Origin: JACCZX01 sp963807155
GTDB taxonomy: Bacteria > Pseudomonadota > Gammaproteobacteria > Burkholderiales > Burkholderiaceae_F
Length of the DNA stretch: 64,000 bases
Direction of reading: 5' to 3'
Assembly (NCBI GenBank): GCA_963807155.1
Contig: CAWEAZ010000020.1
Span: forward strand, 13,297-77,296
Positions 63,926-64,000 of the stretch are shown here, piece after piece (within the stretch, counting starts at the first letter, position 1; each line of letters begins with the position of its first letter). A model generated the notes under the pieces. It searched no databases and had not been told where the DNA came from. It worked only from the letters and a program-made list of their open reading frames with translations. Position numbers and translations under genes: made by a program.

Positions 63926-63952
63926 ACGCCCCGCATCGCGGGGCGTTTTTTT
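63926..63952 (+). terminator. Intrinsic terminator of the double-glycine peptide gene
   Basis: ACGCCCCGC (63926-63934) pairs with GCGGGGCGT (63938-63946) over a three-base loop, then seven T (63946-63952). It starts 2 bases after the stop codon. Confidence 0.95.
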
Positions 63953-64000
63953 ATCAGAACCTACTGCTCGATTACAGAAAGATAGCGGTCGCGTTCCCGC

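Overview
This 64-kb window looks like GC-rich betaproteobacterial chromosome. The strongest evidence is the gene order from map/glnD through rpsB-tsf-pyrH-frr-uppS-cdsA-dxr-rseP-bamA-ompH-lpxD-fabZ-lpxA-lpxB-rnhB-trmH, together with the dapC-dapD, dapE, prmB, smc, zipA and ligA set, as in Burkholderiales-type genomes. A narrower placement is not justified from sequence alone.

Layout. 1-1267: end of a sulfite-dehydrogenase-like pair (molybdopterin subunit plus cytochrome c), then tRNA-Ser(TGA). 1530-6638: accessory genes (DUF4019 protein, small conserved protein, host-attachment-family protein, NAD(P)-binding protein, Sel1-repeat protein, type IV pilin). 6937-11617: a four-gene BMP-type nucleoside/purine ABC importer. 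11615-11885: a nested inverted-repeat (MITE-like) element that exactly fills the gap to a DUF4139 gene. 13510-19647: YbbP-like permease, SDR oxidoreductase, rmuC, a glycine-zipper stress protein and a 52-residue membrane protein. 19652-26875: acyl-CoA metabolism and detoxification (GST, acyl-CoA dehydrogenase, quinone oxidoreductase, SRPBCC protein, MoaD-like protein with a BNR propeller, phosphotransferase, CoA-transferase). 26872-34716: yheS, prmB, dapE, pilU, dapD, dapC, queF, all on the minus strand. 34846-42796: smc, zipA, ligA, methylthioinosine phosphorylase, def. 42751-46209: glnD and map. 46215-61748: the long translation / isoprenoid / outer-membrane-biogenesis run. 61767-63627: a TPR-like HD-GYP protein. 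63754-63952: a small double-glycine-leader peptide gene with its own terminator.

Working together: dapC, dapD and dapE supply the succinylase route to diaminopimelate; uppS, cdsA, dxr, lpxD, fabZ, lpxA and lpxB feed isoprenoid, phospholipid and lipid A synthesis; rseP, bamA and ompH handle envelope stress and outer-membrane protein assembly. Many neighbours overlap by ATGA, GTGA or TAATG, so translational coupling is common.

A general caution: about thirty genes or gene segments are broken by one-base frame shifts, nearly all explained by one extra base in a short homopolymer. Essential genes (ligA, pyrH, cdsA, bamA, lpxD) are affected, so I read these as sequence or assembly errors and annotate each gene across the break. 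The most interesting non-routine items are the double-glycine peptide at the right end, the nested inverted-repeat element at 11615-11885, the pseudoknot-like rpsB leader, and the MoaD-like/BNR-propeller pair.
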